A stretch of 6,077 nucleotides of DNA. Origin: Pseudomonadota bacterium. GTDB lineage: Bacteria; Pseudomonadota; Gammaproteobacteria; Burkholderiales; Burkholderiaceae_B. The position numbers were made by a program, and so were the translations under genes. The DNA is taken from the NCBI GenBank assembly GCA_023422555.1, contig JAFAGQ010000003.1, forward strand, positions 1 to 6,077, in the 5' to 3' direction. Every line of letters begins with the position of its first letter. The stretch's first letter is position 1. Of this stretch, positions 1 through 5,625 are shown one piece after another. The notes beneath the pieces were generated by a model. It saw only the letters and a program-made list of their open reading frames with translations, was not told the DNA's origin and made no database searches.

Positions 1-965
1 TGACGAACGTGATGAATGGCCAGAACCACTGCCTGACGCAGCAGGCCTGCACTGCCCAGCACACAATCAAGTCTGGTCTGATTGACCATGCGCAGGATCA
101 TAGGCAGACCGGCGCCCTGCTCGCCTACCCGCAATCCCCAGGCACCCTCGAACTGCACTTCGGCACTGGCATTGGAACGGTTGCCCAGTTTGTCCTTGAG
201 TCGCTGAATACGCACACCGTTTCGATTTCCATCCGGACGCCAGCGCGGTACATAAAAACAGCTGAGCTGTTCGTCCTCATTGGCCAGCACCAGATGTGCG
301 TCAGACATAGGGGAAGAGAGAAACCATTTATGACCATGAAGTTCGTATGCCGCTTGTGATTCATACTGGCCGTTATTGATGGCAACTGTGGTATTGCTTC
401 TAACGTCAGACCCACCCTGTCTCTCGGTCATTCCCATGCCAATCATCATGCTGCGCTTCTGTGAAAGCGGTGCGTCTGAACCATCGTACCGTTTGCTGAA
501 AATCAGCGGCGCCATGCGCGAGAATAGCGGCTGATCATGCAGAGCCGCGACAGAGGCAAAAGTCATGGTGACCGGGCACAGGCTGCCTGCTTCGATCTGC
601 GCATGCAGATAAAATAGTGCAGCGCGACGAACGTGTTTGCCGTCCTGCCAGGCAGAGGAATGTACCCCCTGTTCAAACAGCATGCCCAGCAGTGCGTGCC
701 AGGCAGGATCAAAGATGACGCGATCCTGGCGTTCACCGGTGCGAGTAAAGATTGCCGGTTCCGGCCCATGCGTATTGGCCCGTTGCGCCAACAGCATGAC
801 ATCTTCCGTACCGAGCCTGCTGCCGTAATCCCGGCAGTCCTGCGTTGCACTCTGGGCAGAAAAGACTTCCAGCGCTCGCTGCAGTGCCGGGTCGCATTCA
901 AAGATATTGATGTTTTTCAGGTCAGGGACCTGATTATCGGGCGTGATGAATCTGGTGCTTCCCAT
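1..965 (-). CDS. aidB: AidB-type acyl-CoA dehydrogenase, 3' end outside window
   Basis: The minus frame is open from the ATG at 965 to the window edge: 321 codons of a family usually about 540 residues, so the C-terminal 40% is missing, including the region that holds the catalytic glutamate. Family signatures seen are SLCPVTMTFA (128-137), GMGMTERQGGSDV (176-188, FAD/substrate loop of the acyl-CoA dehydrogenase middle domain), a GHKWF strand (211-215) and LKDKLGNRSNAS (256-267). These match E. coli AidB closely from memory. AidB is a tetrameric FAD protein that binds DNA, has weak isovaleryl-CoA dehydrogenase activity, and is induced by alkylation in E. coli; its physiological role is debated. 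The start is supported by GGAGG at 971-975, five bases before the ATG. I see no clear Ada box upstream. A general acyl-CoA dehydrogenase is less likely because the AidB-specific motifs are present. Confidence 0.93.
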   Translation of the reverse strand, partial: MGSTRFITPDNQVPDLKNINIFECDPALQRALEVFSAQSATQDCRDYGSRLGTEDVMLLAQRANTHGPEPAIFTRTGERQDRVIFDPAWHALLGMLFEQGVHSSAWQDGKHVRRAALFYLHAQIEAGSLCPVTMTFASVAALHDQPLFSRMAPLIFSKRYDGSDAPLSQKRSMMIGMGMTERQGGSDVRSNTTVAINNGQYESQAAYELHGHKWFLSSPMSDAHLVLANEDEQLSCFYVPRWRPDGNRNGVRIQRLKDKLGNRSNASAEVQFEGAWGLRVGEQGAGLPMILRMVNQTRLDCVLGSAGLLRQAVVLAIHHVR

Positions 966-1068
966 GTCAGCCTCCGCATTTATCCTTCCCTATTCTGAAC
1001 ACCTCCCCAGCCAGGCGTCTCAGCTTCATACATGCGCGGCCGGGGCGTCCATACCATTTCCTGCCAGG

Positions 1069-1084
1069 CGTGAACGTTATCACA
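1069..1084. promoter_or_regulatory. CRP/FNR-family-like dyad upstream of aidB
   Basis: Read on plus the site is CGTGA-N6-TCACA; on minus it is TGTGA-N6-TCACG, one base off the enterobacterial CRP consensus TGTGA-N6-TCACA. It lies about 105 bases upstream of the aidB start, in the gap between the end of cueR and aidB (966-1132), which contains no other convincing gene. No good -35/-10 pair could be placed beside it, so the target promoter and the binding regulator are inference. Confidence 0.3.
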
Positions 1085-1132
1085 ATTGAATTCTAAGCCA
1101 TCTGCAGCAATTTGCACGCAAAAGCCTTGTAT

Positions 1133-1525
1133 TCAGTCTCCCGTTGCCAGTCTTTCAATAATCGGACAGTCGGGTCTGTTATCACCATGACAGTGATCTG
1201 CCAGATACGCCAGTTCATCCCTGATGGATCGCAGTTTCGCGATGTCGTCGTCCAGCTCGCTGATATATTGTTGCGCCAGCTGCTGAACGTCAGCACTATG
1301 GCGTGAGGTATCTTCCCAAAGTCCCATTAGCGTTCTGATTCTATCCAGCGAAAAACCCAGTTCACGCGCACGTCGAATGAAAGACAGTATCTGCTGATCC
1401 TGGGACGTGTATTTGCGATACCCCGCATCACTGCGACCTGCCGGCCGGATCAGACCGATTTTCTCGTAATAGCGAATCATTTTGGCGCTGACGCCGCTGG
1501 CCGCCGAGACTTGTCCAATATTCAT
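1133..1525 (-). CDS. cueR: CueR/HmrR Cu(I)-responsive MerR-family regulator
   Basis: 130 residues, close to the 135 of E. coli CueR. Residues 2-25 form the MerR winged helix-turn-helix (NIGQVSAASGVSAKMIRYYEK), followed by the wing with the GYRKY motif (35-39) and a dimerisation helix at about 75-110. The metal site is intact: C112 and C120 frame the CHGDNRPDC loop, and S77 sits where Cu+/Ag+/Au+ sensors carry Ser rather than the Cys of Zn/Hg/Cd sensors. The protein should therefore bind monovalent copper-group ions and activate by twisting a promoter with an overlong spacer. Its ATG overlaps the copA stop as ATGA, and an AGG inside the last copA codons lies five bases before it, so translation is probably coupled. 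It is transcribed with copA and so should be under its own control. HmrR is an equivalent name in alpha- and betaproteobacteria. Confidence 0.95.
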   Translation of the reverse strand: MNIGQVSAASGVSAKMIRYYEKIGLIRPAGRSDAGYRKYTSQDQQILSFIRRARELGFSLDRIRTLMGLWEDTSRHSADVQQLAQQYISELDDDIAKLRSIRDELAYLADHCHGDNRPDCPIIERLATGD

Positions 1526-3822
1526 ACAAACCTGCGTAATCGAAGTGCATTCAGAACCACGAACACACTGGAAAGGGCCATGGCGCCGGCGGCAAACATG
1601 GGAGAAAGCAGCGTGCCATTGACAGGAAAAAGCACGCCCGCAGCGACAGGAATCAGTGCCACGTTATAAATAAATGCCCAGAACAGGTTCTGCCTGATAT
1701 TGCGCATGGTCGCACGCGGCAGGGCAATGGCTTTGGGTACCCGGGATAAATCACCGGACATCAGAACCACATCAGCCGAATCAATGGCAATATCCGTACC
1801 CGATCCAATGGCAATACCCACATCAGCAACGGCCAGGGCCGGCGCATCGTTAATGCCATCACCCACAAAGGCGACTGCTCCCTCTGTTTTCTGCAACTGC
1901 CGCACTGTCTCTGCCTTGGCATCCGGCATAACTGGCGCCACCACCTCATCGATCCCCAGTTCTCGCGCAATGGCCTGCGCCGTACGATGATTATCGCCAC
2001 TGATCATGACCACTTTAAGACCCTGATCGTGCATGGCTTTGATGGCTTCAGGCGTGGTATCACGAATGCTATCGCCCACTGTGATAATGGCGGCCAGCGT
2101 GTTATCGATGGCGACATAAAGCGGCGTTCTCCCCTGATCAGCCAGACGCTCAGCCGTTTCAGTAAAAACGGAAGGATCCAGATTCTGTTGACGCATCAGG
2201 CTGTCAGAGCCGACGAGAAGCGCTTTGTTATCGACCTGAGCGCGCAGCCCAAGCCCTGTTAACGCCTCGAATGTCTCAACAGGCATCAGATTCAGATTCT
2301 CTTGCTGCGCTGCGGCCACAATGGCCCGGGCTATCGGATGCTCAGAGCGGGACTCTGCAGATGCGACCAACGCCAGCACCTGTTCACGCGTGTGACCATC
2401 GGTGACGGACATCTCGCTCAATTCAGGCGTTCCCTTCGTCAGCGTTCCGGTCTTGTCGACTGCGATCACGCGCACATTCATCAGCGTTTGCAGAGCCTCA
2501 CCCTGTCGGAACAGAATACCCATCTGGGCAGCGCGCCCCGTTCCCACCATAATTGAGGTGGGCGTTGCGAGCCCCATGGCGCAGGGACATGCAATTATCA
2601 GTACAGCCACGGCATTGACCAGAGCCAGACCGATAGCCGGCTGCGGCCCCAACAGCATCCATATCACAAAGGTGATTGCCGCAACCAGCATGACGGCGGG
2701 CACGAACCACATGGTGATGCGATCGACCAGCGTCTGAATCGGCAACTTGGCGCCTTGCGCCTGCTCAACCATATTGATGATTTGCGACAGCACGGTATCC
2801 GCGCCAACGCCGGTCGCGCGCAGCGTGAGAATGCCATTCTGATTCACGGTTCCACCCACCACCGAAGCGCCGGCTGTTTTCTCCACGGGCATGGGTTCGC
2901 CACTGATCATCGACTCGTCAATAAAACTGCTGCCTTCAATCACTTCACCATCAACGGGAACCCGTTCACCGGGCCGCAGCTCAATCACATCCCCGATAAT
3001 CACATTCTCGATAGGCACTTCAGTAACCTTGCCATCACGCCGCACATTTGCCGTCGTGGCACGCAGGCCGGCAAGCCGGTTGATCGCTTCCGAAGTATTG
3101 CCGCGTGCCTGCGCCTCCAGATAACGGCCAAGCAATACCAGCGCCACAATCACAGCGGCGGCTTCGTAATATACGTTCACCGTCCCGTCCGGTAACCACT
3201 GCGGCGCAAACGTAGCAACGACAGAAAACAGATAGGCAGCCGTCGTTCCCACGGCCACCAGGGAATTCATGTCAGGTGTCATACGCAGCAATGCAGGTAT
3301 TCCCTTAGCAAAGAAGCGACGACCGGGTCCGGCCAGTACTGCCGTGGTAAGGACAAACTGCAGATACCAGCTGTTCTGTGTACCAATGGTTTCAGCAATC
3401 CAGTGATGGAATGCGCCACTGACATGCGCGCCCATTTCCAGAACAAATACCGGCAAGGCAAGTATCACCGCTAGAATCAGATCACGTTTGAGTCGATTGC
3501 GTTCCGCCGCACGGTTCTGCGCCTGTTCATCTCGGCTCTGACGCGGATTCGCAATCACCTGTGCCTCATAGCCTGCGCGTTCGACAGCCTGCGTCAGTAA
3601 CGTCGTGTCCAGATTCCGCGGAATCCGAACCTGCGCCCGTTCCGTTGCAAGATTGACATTTGCCGCCTGCACACCTTCCACCCCAGCAAGGGCTTTTTCA
3701 ACGTGACGCACGCAAGAGGCGCAGGACATGCCCTCCACGGACAGCTCTATCAGCCGTCCTGCATCTGCGGGTTCGGCCGGAATGGTGGTTGCGCTACTGC
3801 GTGAGGCGATAGAATGGTTCAT
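1522..3822 (-). CDS. copA: Cu(+)-exporting P1B-type ATPase CopA
   Basis: 766 residues, full length for a one-HMA-domain CopA. It pumps cytoplasmic Cu+ across the inner membrane using ATP. Domains in order: one heavy-metal-associated domain (about 25-90) with GMSCASC (31-37, copper ligands C34 and C37); two leading helices MA/MB (about 112-178); further membrane helices around 183-235; actuator domain with SGEP (307-310, TGES-equivalent); helices around 370-425 with the CPC transport site (412-414); P-domain DKTGT (456-460, phospho-acceptor D456); N-domain SEHP (493-496); GDGINDAP hinge (654-661); last two helices with YN (719-720) and MALSS (748-752). The YN and MxxSS pair marks P1B-1 (Cu+/Ag+) pumps. 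An AGGAAG ribosome site stands seven bases before the ATG. It is the first gene of a copA-cueR operon driven from the CueR-type promoter at 3961-3991. No copZ-like chaperone gene lies in the window. Confidence 0.97.
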   Translation of the reverse strand: MNHSIASRSSATTIPAEPADAGRLIELSVEGMSCASCVRHVEKALAGVEGVQAANVNLATERAQVRIPRNLDTTLLTQAVERAGYEAQVIANPRQSRDEQAQNRAAERNRLKRDLILAVILALPVFVLEMGAHVSGAFHHWIAETIGTQNSWYLQFVLTTAVLAGPGRRFFAKGIPALLRMTPDMNSLVAVGTTAAYLFSVVATFAPQWLPDGTVNVYYEAAAVIVALVLLGRYLEAQARGNTSEAINRLAGLRATTANVRRDGKVTEVPIENVIIGDVIELRPGERVPVDGEVIEGSSFIDESMISGEPMPVEKTAGASVVGGTVNQNGILTLRATGVGADTVLSQIINMVEQAQGAKLPIQTLVDRITMWFVPAVMLVAAITFVIWMLLGPQPAIGLALVNAVAVLIIACPCAMGLATPTSIMVGTGRAAQMGILFRQGEALQTLMNVRVIAVDKTGTLTKGTPELSEMSVTDGHTREQVLALVASAESRSEHPIARAIVAAAQQENLNLMPVETFEALTGLGLRAQVDNKALLVGSDSLMRQQNLDPSVFTETAERLADQGRTPLYVAIDNTLAAIITVGDSIRDTTPEAIKAMHDQGLKVVMISGDNHRTAQAIARELGIDEVVAPVMPDAKAETVRQLQKTEGAVAFVGDGINDAPALAVADVGIAIGSGTDIAIDSADVVLMSGDLSRVPKAIALPRATMRNIRQNLFWAFIYNVALIPVAAGVLFPVNGTLLSPMFAAGAMALSSVFVVLNALRLRRFV

Positions 3823-3863
3823 GTCGAAACTTCCTGTGGAAAAGACTCCCCGCTCTCATTGGT

Positions 3864-3920
3864 TCACGGGCTGAGGGGCGCGTTTAGCAGCCAGCATAAA
3901 TATTGTCTTTCAACCGCCAT
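3864..3920 (-). CDS. possible 18-residue leader peptide in the copA 5' leader
   Basis: Within the leader between the CueR-type promoter and copA there is a short minus-strand frame, ATG at 3920 to TGA at 3864-3866, reading MAVERQYLCWLLNAPLSP. AAGAG lies five bases before the ATG, a weak ribosome site. The single Cys is suggestive for a copper operon, but there is no ligand cluster and no clear attenuator hairpin after it. Such short frames occur by chance, so this is a candidate only. Confidence 0.18.
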   Translation of the reverse strand: MAVERQYLCWLLNAPLSP

Positions 3921-3960
3921 ATCTGCTCTTATGCCTGCTCTTCTGCGCTCAAGTGCTTTC

Positions 3961-3991
3961 ACTATAAAGCTTACCATGATGGGAAGGTCAA
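3961..3991 (-). promoter_or_regulatory. CueR-activated copA promoter and operator
   Basis: On the minus strand TTGACC (3991-3986) is the -35 and TATAGT (3966-3961) the -10, separated by exactly 19 bases, the overlong spacer of MerR-family promoters. The spacer contains an imperfect dyad starting ACCTTCC and ending GTAAGCT, very close to the E. coli copA operator (ACCTTCC, seven bases, GGAAGGT), with the right half degenerate at two positions. Transcription would start near 3954, giving a copA leader of about 130 nt. The same gap (3823-4212) also carries the upstream region of the divergent thioesterase gene. Confidence 0.88.
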
Positions 3992-4167
3992 GGCGCATTT
4001 AATCGTATTTCGGGTGTACTTATCGCCCGTGGCGCGTATCATTCGACAACTATTGCGGCAAGCCGCCGGCAGTATGCGATGGCGCAGCGCAGACAATATC
4101 GTTAAACTAAGCCACTTTCATTTTCCCTGAGCCGGTTTCATTTCACTTGTGACTCCTGGCATTTCTA

Positions 4168-4191
4168 TTTTCCCTTTTCGCTTTTCCCTTT
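4168..4191 (+). repeat. pyrimidine tract with direct repeat before the thioesterase gene
   Basis: TTTTCCCTTT occurs twice (4168-4177 and 4182-4191), separated by TCGC, within a longer T/C-rich stretch from about 4126. It lies 21 bases before the ATG at 4213. Because no good Shine-Dalgarno sequence precedes that ATG, the tract might serve as a ribosomal protein S1 site in the mRNA leader; that is inference. I could not place a convincing sigma-70 promoter between 3992 and 4167. Confidence 0.4.
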
Positions 4192-4212
4192 GACGAGACC
4201 ACTGAAAACACC

Positions 4213-4701
4213 ATGGACCTGCCCAATCACCAACTCACCATGACCGTCCTGATGACACCTGATATGGCCAATTTTTCCGGCAATGTCCACGGCGGTACGA
4301 TCCTTAAACTGCTGGACCAGGTGGCCTACGCCTGTGCGAGCCGTTACGCCGGCCGTTATGTGGTGACGCTTTCCGTGGATCAGGTCATGTTCCGTCAGCC
4401 CATTCATGTGGGCGAACTTGTGACATTTCTGGCCTCGGTCAATTACACGGGCAATACGTCGATGGAAATCGGCATCAAGGTTGTGACCGAAAACATCCGC
4501 AGCAAGCAGATTCGTCATGCAAACAGCTGTTTTTTCACTATGGTGGCAGTAGATGACGAAGGAAATACAGTTACCGTCCCACCGCTGACGCCCGCCAACG
4601 ACCTGGAACAATGCCGTTACGAGGCAGCCAAAATGCGCCGGGCGCTGCGCAAAGATCTGGAAGCACGATACGGCGCCATTCGCGACACCGCTGGTTCTTA
4701 A
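4213..4701 (+). CDS. acyl-CoA thioesterase, hotdog fold (YciA/4HBT type)
   Basis: 162 residues, single hotdog domain, the usual length for YciA-type acyl-CoA hydrolases, which split acyl-CoA into free acid and CoA in the cytoplasm. The core motif is GNVHGGTILKLLDQ (23-36), with the HGG turn and D35 at the position of the family's catalytic acid. It is followed by the strand VVTLSVDQVMFRQPIHVGE (50-68), typical of the family, and a C-terminal basic helix (about 134-153). From memory the N-terminal half is almost identical to proteins of Bordetella and Achromobacter, which is the best taxonomic clue in the window. No in-frame start lies just upstream and M1 fits the family N terminus, although the ribosome site is poor (only GACGAG about 15 bases upstream). 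It is divergent from copA with no shared operon. Substrate chain length cannot be told from sequence. Confidence 0.93.
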   Translation: MDLPNHQLTMTVLMTPDMANFSGNVHGGTILKLLDQVAYACASRYAGRYVVTLSVDQVMFRQPIHVGELVTFLASVNYTGNTSMEIGIKVVTENIRSKQIRHANSCFFTMVAVDDEGNTVTVPPLTPANDLEQCRYEAAKMRRALRKDLEARYGAIRDTAGS

Positions 4702-4733
4702 CCGGTTTCTATTACAAACAGAAACGACTCCGG
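4702..4733 (+). other. weak hairpin after the thioesterase gene
   Basis: GTTTCT (4705-4710) pairs with AGAAAC (4720-4725) across a nine-base loop immediately after the stop codon, and CCGG copies flank it at 4702-4705 and 4730-4733. There is no T-run after it, so it is at best a poor terminator or an mRNA 3' end stabiliser. Confidence 0.25.
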
Positions 4734-4765
4734 CAGAAAATATTCAGGATTTTCAATTATTTAGC

Positions 4766-4794
4766 TTGATTTATTAAGAAAATACTGTTACTAT
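4766..4794 (+). promoter_or_regulatory. sigma-70-type promoter of the orphan small-protein unit
   Basis: TTGATT (4766-4771), a 17-base spacer and TACTAT (4789-4794) form a good sigma-70-type promoter, with AT-rich sequence upstream (about 4737-4765) that could act as an UP element. The predicted start is near 4801, within the 400-base gap between the thioesterase stop and the small gene at 5102. Confidence 0.6.
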
Positions 4795-4800
4795 TGGCTT

Positions 4801-5090
4801 AAATATGGCGTCTCTCACAATTCACGATGCGAGACAAAATCCCAATAAAAACGGCATACCAGGCGTATGCATTCCAGGGAAATATTTCAGACGTCATATT
4901 GCATGTGCCATTGGCCAGCATGAACATAATATTCCCTGCCAATGCACCTCTTTAAAAATGAGTGCGCCCGTATTCCTAAACCCAAAATCATCTCGGGCGC
5001 CATCATTCTGCAATAAACATCGGCTACGCTATGCAAAGCTGAACCGGATATGCCGGAGCAGAAATCCCAACAACTATAATTTCATAATAA
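4801..5090 (+). ncRNA. hairpin-rich long leader (candidate structured RNA)
   Basis: This stretch lies between the promoter at 4766-4794 and the small gene at 5102. Three hairpins can be drawn: GCATAC/GTATGC (4854-4859 with 4865-4870, five-base loop); GTG-c-CATTGGC with GCCAATG-CAC (4905-4915 with 4938-4947, one bulged C); and the GC-rich GCGCCCG/CGGGCGC (4964-4970 with 4994-5000, 23-base loop). A plus frame from ATG 4805 is open through this region into the small gene, but it has no ribosome site and unconvincing composition, so I read it as non-coding. It matches no riboswitch I recognise. Function unknown. Confidence 0.3.
5075..5080 (+). promoter_or_regulatory. perfect TATAAT -10, possible second promoter of the small gene
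   Basis: TATAAT lies 21 bases before the ATG at 5102 and would give a start near 5087, just ahead of the AGGA ribosome site at 5091. No reasonable -35 is found at 16-18 bases (GCCGGA or TGCCGG), and there is no extended -10, so its use is uncertain. Confidence 0.3.
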
Positions 5091-5101
5091 AGGAAATGAA
5101 C

Positions 5102-5257
5102 ATGAAGTTACTGAAACGCTTTCGCCAGGAATTTGGCACTCAGAACAATAACAACAATCAGCAGCATCCTGCTGTGAATACACCAGCGAAACCCGTAGGT
5201 TTTAAGCTGGGCATTGTGATGAACCAGCCGCAATTTCGTCTGCGCACAGAAAAATAA
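5102..5257 (+). CDS. 51-residue Asn-rich small protein, unrecognised
   Basis: ATG at 5102 to TAA at 5255-5257, with AGGA at 5091-5094 seven bases before the start; an in-frame ATG at 5096 is too close to that site. The product has a basic N terminus (MKLLKRFRQEFG), a low-complexity linker (TQNNNNNQQH, 13-22), a Pro/Ala section (PAVNTPAKPVG), and a C-terminal segment GFKLGIVMNQPQFRLRTEK. Net charge is clearly positive, with no signal peptide, membrane helix or Cys. I do not recognise a family. It has its own ribosome site and -10, stands alone on its strand, and is followed at 160 bases by a strong terminator, which argues for a real transcript. It may act on RNA or membranes through its basic ends, but that is speculation. 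Database comparison of the final 20 residues would be the best test of conservation. Confidence 0.55.
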   Translation: MKLLKRFRQEFGTQNNNNNQQHPAVNTPAKPVGFKLGIVMNQPQFRLRTEK

Positions 5258-5273
5258 CCTTCTTTAACACTAT

Positions 5274-5402
5274 CCCTGGTTGGAACGTGTCCTGGAAGAC
5301 ACATTTTATTGATTAGCCGGAACGTCCATTAACGAGCGCGCCCTCTCAATCGCTCACCATTGACGGGAAACCGGCCTGACATGAAGTCAGACTTTTCCAG
5401 GG
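5274..5402 (+). ncRNA. possible multi-helix RNA element in the 3' region of the small-protein transcript
   Basis: Five helices can be nested without conflict: P1 CCCTGG/CCAGGG (5274-5279 with 5397-5402) closes the element; P2 GTGTC/GACAC (5287-5291 with 5298-5302); P3 GCCGG/CCGGC (5316-5320 with 5371-5375) continuing into CGTC/GACG (5323-5326 with 5362-5365) and GAGCG/CGCTC (5334-5338 with 5351-5355); P5 CTGAC/GTCAG (5376-5380 with 5386-5390), directly abutting P3. This would be a four-way-type junction, followed 14 bases later by the intrinsic terminator. No own promoter is evident, so it would be a 3' UTR element or processed sRNA. Helices of 4-6 bp arise by chance, so this is a candidate only. 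Confidence 0.3.
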
Positions 5403-5415
5403 AACATCAAACGCG

Positions 5416-5455
5416 AAGCCCGCTGCCGGCATGAATCCGGACAGCGGGCTTTTTA
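5416..5455 (+). terminator. strong rho-independent terminator
   Basis: AAGCCCGCTG (5416-5425) pairs perfectly with CAGCGGGCTT (5442-5451), with inner CGG/CCG pairs, and the plus strand continues as a T-run (5450-5454). It ends the plus-strand small-protein unit. On the minus strand only two T follow the stem, then CGCG, so it is a poor terminator for ompA. Confidence 0.9.
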
Positions 5456-5481
5456 TTGCGTGGGGCTGATACGGCGCGACC

Positions 5482-5606
5482 CTTATACTGTGTGAGCCTT
5501 ATACAGCGTGGCCTTGAATGCCATGCTGCTTATAGACTGCGCGGGTTTTACACTGCGTGGCTCATATCAAGCCAAACGCAGTATTCACCAGGCCAGGCGC
5601 TGTATT
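5482..5606. repeat. degenerate tandem array of ~16-bp units with inverted copies
   Basis: Five head-to-tail units start at 5482, 5498, 5513, 5529 and 5546, with lengths of 15-17 bases. Examples are CTTATACTGTGTGAGC, CTTATACAGCGTGGC, CTTATAGACTGCGCGGG and TTTTACACTGCGTGGC; the third is diverged. Two further copies follow in the opposite orientation: GCCAAACGCAGTATT (5571-5585) and GCCAGGCGCTGTATT (5592-5606), identical at 12 of 15 positions. The fifth unit and the first inverted one form a hairpin (5552-5561 with 5571-5582, AA bulge, nine-base loop). The array fills the space between the terminator and the ompA stop and contains no gene. It may contribute to ompA mRNA 3' end formation; no T-run supports classical termination. 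Confidence 0.55.
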
Positions 5607-5625
5607 AATCAATCACGCGCTTCGT

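Noticed and set aside
633..998. 121-codon plus-strand frame
   Set aside because: Antisense to aidB, whose reading frame is confirmed by conserved motifs.
2755..3195. 146-codon plus-strand frame
   Set aside because: Antisense shadow of copA, whose motifs are intact throughout this stretch.
4165..4611. 148-codon minus-strand frame
   Set aside because: It lies antisense to the thioesterase gene, whose protein is clearly of a known family; no family features on the reverse frame.
4805..5101. N-terminal extension of the 51-residue protein to 150 residues from ATG 4805
   Set aside because: The upstream part has no ribosome site, unconvincing composition and overlaps three hairpins; the ATG at 5102 has a well-spaced AGGA. 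A nearly leaderless start at 4805 remains possible but unlikely.
5552..5582. Intrinsic terminator of ompA on the minus strand
   Set aside because: The hairpin is good but is followed on the minus strand by GTAAAACC rather than a T-run.
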